A DNA stretch of 64,000 nt from Epilithonimonas xixisoli (lineage in GTDB: Bacteria > Bacteroidota > Bacteroidia > Flavobacteriales > Weeksellaceae). The notes beneath the pieces were generated by a model. That model was given only the letters and a program-made list of their open reading frames with translations, was not told the origin of the DNA and searched no databases. The DNA is taken from NCBI RefSeq assembly GCF_004365655.1, contig NZ_SOEO01000001.1, positions 1-64,000 on the forward strand, given 5' to 3'. The position numbers and the translations under genes are program-made. This document shows, piece after piece, positions 59,903-64,000 of this stretch (within the stretch, counting starts at the first letter, position 1; each line of letters opens with the position of its first letter).

Positions 59903-62254
59903 ATGAACTATTCCAAATTTTTCCAATTTCTTCTGTGCTGTCTTAGTTTGATTTTTATGAATCTGGCTAAAGCGCAATATATTTCCGTTGACAAAAGTTT
60001 GACGGCTCAGCAATTGGTAGAAAAATTCATTGGTGCTCAAAATTCCAGTTGTATCACAATCTCAAATGTTTCTGTTAAAGGTGCTGATTTCGGACGGACA
60101 GATTTAAGCTATGGTTATTTTTACAAAAACGGAAGTACATTTGATATAGATGAAGGGATTATACTTTCTACCGGAAAAGTTTCATTAGCTCCCGGACCCA
60201 ATGACAATCTTCAAAGTGAGTTTGATTCGAATTGGGGTGGAGATCCGGATTTGATAAATGCCCTCGCACTTGCTGGTTTGCCAACAGATAATATACTAAA
60301 TGCGACTTATCTTGAATTTGATTTTCAATCTTTGCAAAGTGACCAGATTAGTTTTGATTATATGTTCCTGTCCGAAGAGTACAGGCTGAGTAATTGCCGA
60401 TATTCTGATGCGTTTGCATTCTTGATTAAAAAAGGGGATAATAGCGAACCGTATAGGAATATTGCACTTGTACCAGGAACCAATATTCCAGTAACTTCAT
60501 TGTCGATAAATGGTGCAGACAACTGTGAAAAAAACTTGGATTATTTTGGTGGTTTTAATGGGACTCAATCGCCGACCAATTTCAATGGACAAACCAAAAT
60601 TCTAAGAGCTATTACAACAGTAGAAATAGGTGTCAAATACCATATCAAATTAGTGATTGCGGATCACGGTGATGCAAGAGGATTGTACGATTCTGCGGTA
60701 TTTCTAAAGGCAGGAAGTTTCACAGGAAATATAGATCTCGGTTCCGATTTAACCTTGGAGAATGCAGATCCACTTTGTGCAGGCAGTTTTCACGATATTA
60801 CAACAGTTTCTGGAGCAAGTTCTTACAGGTGGTTTAGAAATGGAACGCCCATTCCCGGCACAGATGATATTGATACCTACAGAGCAACTCAGGAAGGCGA
60901 TTATCGAGTAGATATTGTTCTCAGTAGCGGATGCAAATTGGAAGGCAACTTAAGAATAGAAGATGCGCCCGTGGCACAAATTGCTACAACTCCAATTATG
61001 ATTTGTGACGATGATTTTGATGGAAAGTTTTCTGCTAAATTGTCTGATTTTGATAGTCAACTTATTAGAGATTACGATCCTGCGGTTTTTACCCGTTCTT
61101 ATTCTCTCACGCCTAGTGGAGCATCCATCAACCCAGATTCGGACTTTGTTTTTACCGGCAGTCCTCAGACTTTGTATTTGAGAGTGGGTGCGTTTTCCTG
61201 TAATCCGGATCCTTATCCAATTCAGTTTTATTTTGGGACACAACTGTCTTTCAATACCGTTCAGGAGATTGATATTTGTGATAGTGATATTAGTGGGAAT
61301 CAGACTTTTGATTTAGCAGATTATATTTCATTGATTACAAATGAAACCGGCGTTACGCCAACCTACTTTTCCACAGAAGCTCAAGCAAAAGTAGGTGGTA
61401 GTTCTACAGTTTCAAGTTCTCCAACCATTGGTGCGGACAGGTCGATTTTCATTCGAATAGAAAAAGATAAATTTTGTCCAAACTATAAAGAAGTCAAATT
61501 CAAATTCAAACAACCAAAAAAATCCACCTTATTGCCCGATGATCCAATCATTATTTGTAAAGGAAAAACAATTGAGTTGGATGCCGGAACGGGTTATGAT
61601 CCAAGTACCAACATGTCTTTTTCTACTTATCAATGGTATAAAGTGACTGAACCATTAATAATCCTTAGTAGAAATCGTAAATCAGGAAATCTTTCTCCGG
61701 GTGATTATATTGTAGAATTGGGCTATAATGGATGTGTTTACAAACAATCTGTAAAAATTTCAGAAGCAGAGGAGCCAATGATTGATAATGTTTTGATAGA
61801 AGGAACTACCATTACTGTTTTGGTCTCTGGTGGAACTTTGCCTTATCAGTTTGCTTTGGATAATGGTGCTTATCAAAATTCAAATATTTTCACTAATGTT
61901 GAGTTGGGAACCCATACGATTTACGTTCAGGGAGCAGATGGATGTGCTGTGATTTCGAAAGATTTTACATTGATCAATTCTCAAAATGTCATTACGCCCA
62001 ATAATGATGGCGTGAATGATGTCATCAATTATTCTTCCCTTTTGCAAAAATTGGAGCCCAAGTTTGAAATCTACGACCGTTTTGGTGTTCAGGTTTTCAA
62101 AGGTGACGTCAATAACCAATTCATCTGGAACGGAACTTCCAATGGCAGACCTTTGCCAACGTCATCCTATTGGTACATCTTGGAATGGAACGAAACGGGA
62201 AATTCGAAAAGAACGCAACTCTCTGGCTGGATATTGCTGAAAAACCGAAATTAA
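59903..62254 (+). CDS. T9SS type B surface protein (gliding-motility-associated C-terminal domain)
   Basis: 783 aa. Signal peptide ends in LAKAQ. N-terminal part (about 30-260) resembles a choice-of-anchor-L or CUB-like domain (DEGIILSTGKVSLAPGPN, DADHGDARGLYDSAVFLKAGSF, key parts GIILSTG and LYDSAVFLK), then three beta-rich repeats with paired cysteines (C..D/C..S pattern). The C-terminus is a type B sorting domain (VITPNNDGVNDVINY ... FEIYDRFGVQVFKGD ... WNGTSNGRPLP), which keeps the protein on the surface. Function: adhesin-like, inferred only. Confidence 0.85.
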   Translation: MNYSKFFQFLLCCLSLIFMNLAKAQYISVDKSLTAQQLVEKFIGAQNSSCITISNVSVKGADFGRTDLSYGYFYKNGSTFDIDEGIILSTGKVSLAPGPNDNLQSEFDSNWGGDPDLINALALAGLPTDNILNATYLEFDFQSLQSDQISFDYMFLSEEYRLSNCRYSDAFAFLIKKGDNSEPYRNIALVPGTNIPVTSLSINGADNCEKNLDYFGGFNGTQSPTNFNGQTKILRAITTVEIGVKYHIKLVIADHGDARGLYDSAVFLKAGSFTGNIDLGSDLTLENADPLCAGSFHDITTVSGASSYRWFRNGTPIPGTDDIDTYRATQEGDYRVDIVLSSGCKLEGNLRIEDAPVAQIATTPIMICDDDFDGKFSAKLSDFDSQLIRDYDPAVFTRSYSLTPSGASINPDSDFVFTGSPQTLYLRVGAFSCNPDPYPIQFYFGTQLSFNTVQEIDICDSDISGNQTFDLADYISLITNETGVTPTYFSTEAQAKVGGSSTVSSSPTIGADRSIFIRIEKDKFCPNYKEVKFKFKQPKKSTLLPDDPIIICKGKTIELDAGTGYDPSTNMSFSTYQWYKVTEPLIILSRNRKSGNLSPGDYIVELGYNGCVYKQSVKISEAEEPMIDNVLIEGTTITVLVSGGTLPYQFALDNGAYQNSNIFTNVELGTHTIYVQGADGCAVISKDFTLINSQNVITPNNDGVNDVINYSSLLQKLEPKFEIYDRFGVQVFKGDVNNQFIWNGTSNGRPLPTSSYWYILEWNETGNSKRTQLSGWILLKNRN

Positions 62255-62260
62255 AACACC

Positions 62261-62282
62261 AAAAGGCAATAAAATCCTTTTT
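62261..62282 (+). terminator. weak terminator after the 59903 gene
   Basis: AAAAGG and CCTTTT pair around CAATAAAAT, then TTC. Short stem, so weak; it lies 7 bp after the stop. Confidence 0.5.
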
Positions 62283-62284
62283 TC

Positions 62285-62292
62285 TACATTTG
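62285..62292 (+). promoter_or_regulatory. -7 element of the last gene
   Basis: TACATTTG fits TAnnTTTG, 24 bp before the ATG at 62317. No clear -33 box is visible. Confidence 0.5.
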
Positions 62293-62316
62293 TAATATAT
62301 TGAACAGGCTATTACA

Positions 62317-64000
62317 ATGAAGAAAATTTTACTATTCCTTTTACTATCTATCTTTTCCAATAATATTTTTGCCCAGCTGGATACAGAGCATTGGTTTGCT
62401 CCGATGTTTGATGGACAGAGCAATTCTAGTCCATATCAGTATTTATACTTGTCGACTGACGAAACCACTCCTTTTACTGTAAATGTTTATAACAATAATA
62501 CGGTTGTTTATAAAGCTACAATAAGCAAAGGTTCTCCACAAAGCATTAATGTAACCAACAGAAATTATATTATAACTAAGAATGAAGCAGATTTGCATCA
62601 AGTTGGGACAAAAGGGTTTTACTTAAAAGGTGATTATCCATTCTTTGCGAGTTTGCGCTTTGGAATGCAAAACCATGCTGAAATCATCACTTCCAAAGGA
62701 GATGATGGGCTTGGAATGGAATTTTATACAGCAACTGTTCCTAATTCATTAAAGAATGGGAGTGGTTTTTCTGATTTGCCTACTTTAGGATTTGGTGCTA
62801 GTTTTTTAGCAACTCAGGATAATACAAAAGTTACAGTCGGGAATTTTAAAAAGCCCTTAAGCTTTACGGGATTTGGAACTGCAACAAGTTTTACATTTAC
62901 CTTAAACAAAGGACAATCCTATATCATAGATGGACGTTCTGATAGTGAAGACAATCAAGACGGATTTATTGGAGCTACGGTAACTGCAGACAAACCTATA
63001 TCAATGTCAAACGGAAGTTTTAATGGTCAGTTTTCAACCATTGCTACCAGCGGGAGCGGATCAGATATTTATATGGATCAGTCGGTTCCTGTGAATAAAT
63101 TAGGAGATGAGTTTGTCATTGTTAAAGGATACGGGTATTTGGGAACTCCACTTATGAATAATGGTAACAAAATGGAAGGCGCAATAATTATTGCGACTAA
63201 AAATAATACCCAAATTTATCTGAATGATTCAACTACTCCAATTGCTACTTTAGCCAGTGCAGGAGACTATTATTCTGTATCGGAAACCAATTATATCGAT
63301 CGAGGGAATTCTCATTACAACTTGCATATTAAAACTACTGAAAATGTTTATGTGTATCAAATGATGGGAGGGGTAGAGTCGTCATCAGAAGGTAATCCTC
63401 TTGCAACTGGAGGAATGAATTATATACCTCCATTGAATTGTTACTTGCCTAGAAAAATAGAGGAGATTGGTAGTATAAATATGATAGGAAATCAATCTTT
63501 TACAACCAAATTAAATATTATTACAGAAAAAGGTGCTAACGTAACGGTAAATGGGGTTGTTCCCAATCCACAATATGGACCCTATGATACTTCTGGAATC
63601 TCGGCAAATCAAAAATGGGTAACTTATTCCATCCCCAATCAAACAGGTAACATAACTGTTGTGTCTGATAAAGCAGTAACTGCAGGATTGTCTGGGGGGA
63701 ATATGTCAGCTGGTTACGGCGGTTACTTTGCTGGTTTTTCTGTTATTCCAGCAATTCCGCAAATGGAAGGATGTTTGCCAGGAGGTGTTGTTTTAAAATT
63801 ATCAGAAGGTTTTAATAGTTACAAATGGATGTTCAGAGACAAAGATGGAAATGTCTCGGTTGTGAAAGATGTTGCAGGGAGTGTTCCAGGTGCTAATATC
63901 ATTAATCCTACAGAAATTGGCTATTATTGGGCGGTTGTACAACAGGGTTCTTGTGATCCTGTCACAACTCCAGAAATGAAAGTGCTGGTCTGTTTTGGTC
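62317..64000 (+). CDS. large surface protein, IgGFc-binding-like, C-terminus outside the window
   Basis: The frame from the ATG at 62317 is open without a stop to the last base, giving at least 561 residues. Signal peptide ends in NNIFAQ. The following ~430 residues resemble the IgGFc-binding N-terminal domain: repeated beta blocks with SDIYMDQSVPVNKLGDEFVIVKG, EGAIIIATKNNTQIYLNDS and GAVTSVVS-like pieces, and a single conserved CYLP near residue 376. A downstream repeat region begins near residue 490 (CLPGGVVLKLSEGF). In Flavobacteriia such proteins usually end in a type B sorting domain; that part is not in the window. Confidence 0.8.
   Translation, partial: MKKILLFLLLSIFSNNIFAQLDTEHWFAPMFDGQSNSSPYQYLYLSTDETTPFTVNVYNNNTVVYKATISKGSPQSINVTNRNYIITKNEADLHQVGTKGFYLKGDYPFFASLRFGMQNHAEIITSKGDDGLGMEFYTATVPNSLKNGSGFSDLPTLGFGASFLATQDNTKVTVGNFKKPLSFTGFGTATSFTFTLNKGQSYIIDGRSDSEDNQDGFIGATVTADKPISMSNGSFNGQFSTIATSGSGSDIYMDQSVPVNKLGDEFVIVKGYGYLGTPLMNNGNKMEGAIIIATKNNTQIYLNDSTTPIATLASAGDYYSVSETNYIDRGNSHYNLHIKTTENVYVYQMMGGVESSSEGNPLATGGMNYIPPLNCYLPRKIEEIGSINMIGNQSFTTKLNIITEKGANVTVNGVVPNPQYGPYDTSGISANQKWVTYSIPNQTGNITVVSDKAVTAGLSGGNMSAGYGGYFAGFSVIPAIPQMEGCLPGGVVLKLSEGFNSYKWMFRDKDGNVSVVKDVAGSVPGANIINPTEIGYYWAVVQQGSCDPVTTPEMKVLVCFG

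Overview
The window looks like chromosomal DNA of a Bacteroidota bacterium of class Flavobacteriia, most likely family Weeksellaceae (Chryseobacterium/Epilithonimonas-like). The evidence is low GC with A/T-rich intergenic DNA, weak Shine-Dalgarno sequences, repeated TAnnTTTG -7 promoter elements (several with a TTTG box 18-20 bp upstream), many exported proteins with -AQ/-SQ or lipobox signals, type IX secretion (T9SS) cargo with type A and type B C-terminal domains, DUF6452/DUF6048/DUF4295-type proteins, and the rpmB-rpmG-DUF4295-ftsY gene order. Family-level placement is inference from protein flavour only.

Layout. 1-95: the 3' end of a 5S rRNA and its terminator. 376-4408: cysteine-less thioredoxin-like lipoprotein, rlmD and a DUF6452/DUF6048 pair. 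4409-4870: repeat- and palindrome-rich gap. 4871-9964: sppA divergent from folK, then two tandem OmpA-family proteins. 10047-14007: recQ, fmt and a secreted EEP-family phosphatase/nuclease. 14062-19268: a lipoprotein and a GH3 beta-glucosidase on the minus strand, then an exported M1 peptidase. 19288-25698: lipoprotein, FKBP isomerase, clpB and a membrane-tethered TPR/AraC regulator. 25874-28269: a T9SS cargo protein and a PaaG/PaaI-like pair. 28401-33349: an eight-gene plus-strand cluster (membrane protein, four-helix-bundle protein, winged-helix regulator, metallophosphoesterase, small membrane protein, Coq4-like protein, DUF4173-like membrane protein, lipoprotein). 33411-37628: aroQ, small exported proteins, two tRNA-Glu genes, rpsT and a cell-wall amidase. 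37671-43000: lptD, ridA, a small membrane protein and asnB. 43464-51061: purA, a glycine-zipper lipoprotein, a polytopic membrane protein, ruvB, a T9SS cargo protein, an MBL hydrolase and coaE. 51138-58735: a large metzincin protease, a GlsB-like protein, ftsY, DUF4295, rpmG, rpmB, an ArsC-like protein, a deoxynucleoside kinase and two exported proteins. 58979-64000: tsf and two large surface proteins, the second cut by the window end.

Most genes are housekeeping or envelope functions. No prophage, transposase, CRISPR array or classical defence island was seen. The less ordinary content is mostly non-coding. (i) A 15-bp near-palindrome lies on the -7 promoter element of both transcription units around the winged-helix regulator at 29477, a candidate autoregulatory operator. 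(ii) Arrays of four 7-bp units sit 9-11 bp upstream of the start codons of fmt, ruvB, ftsY and the deoxynucleoside kinase, always in the same orientation relative to the gene. (iii) The four-helix-bundle gene at 29063 is bracketed by 8-bp-period arrays and a perfect 14-bp inverted repeat, as expected of an inserted cassette. (iv) A ~103-bp structured intergenic repeat occurs three times. (v) One of the two tRNA-Glu genes has a C-C mismatch in its T stem.
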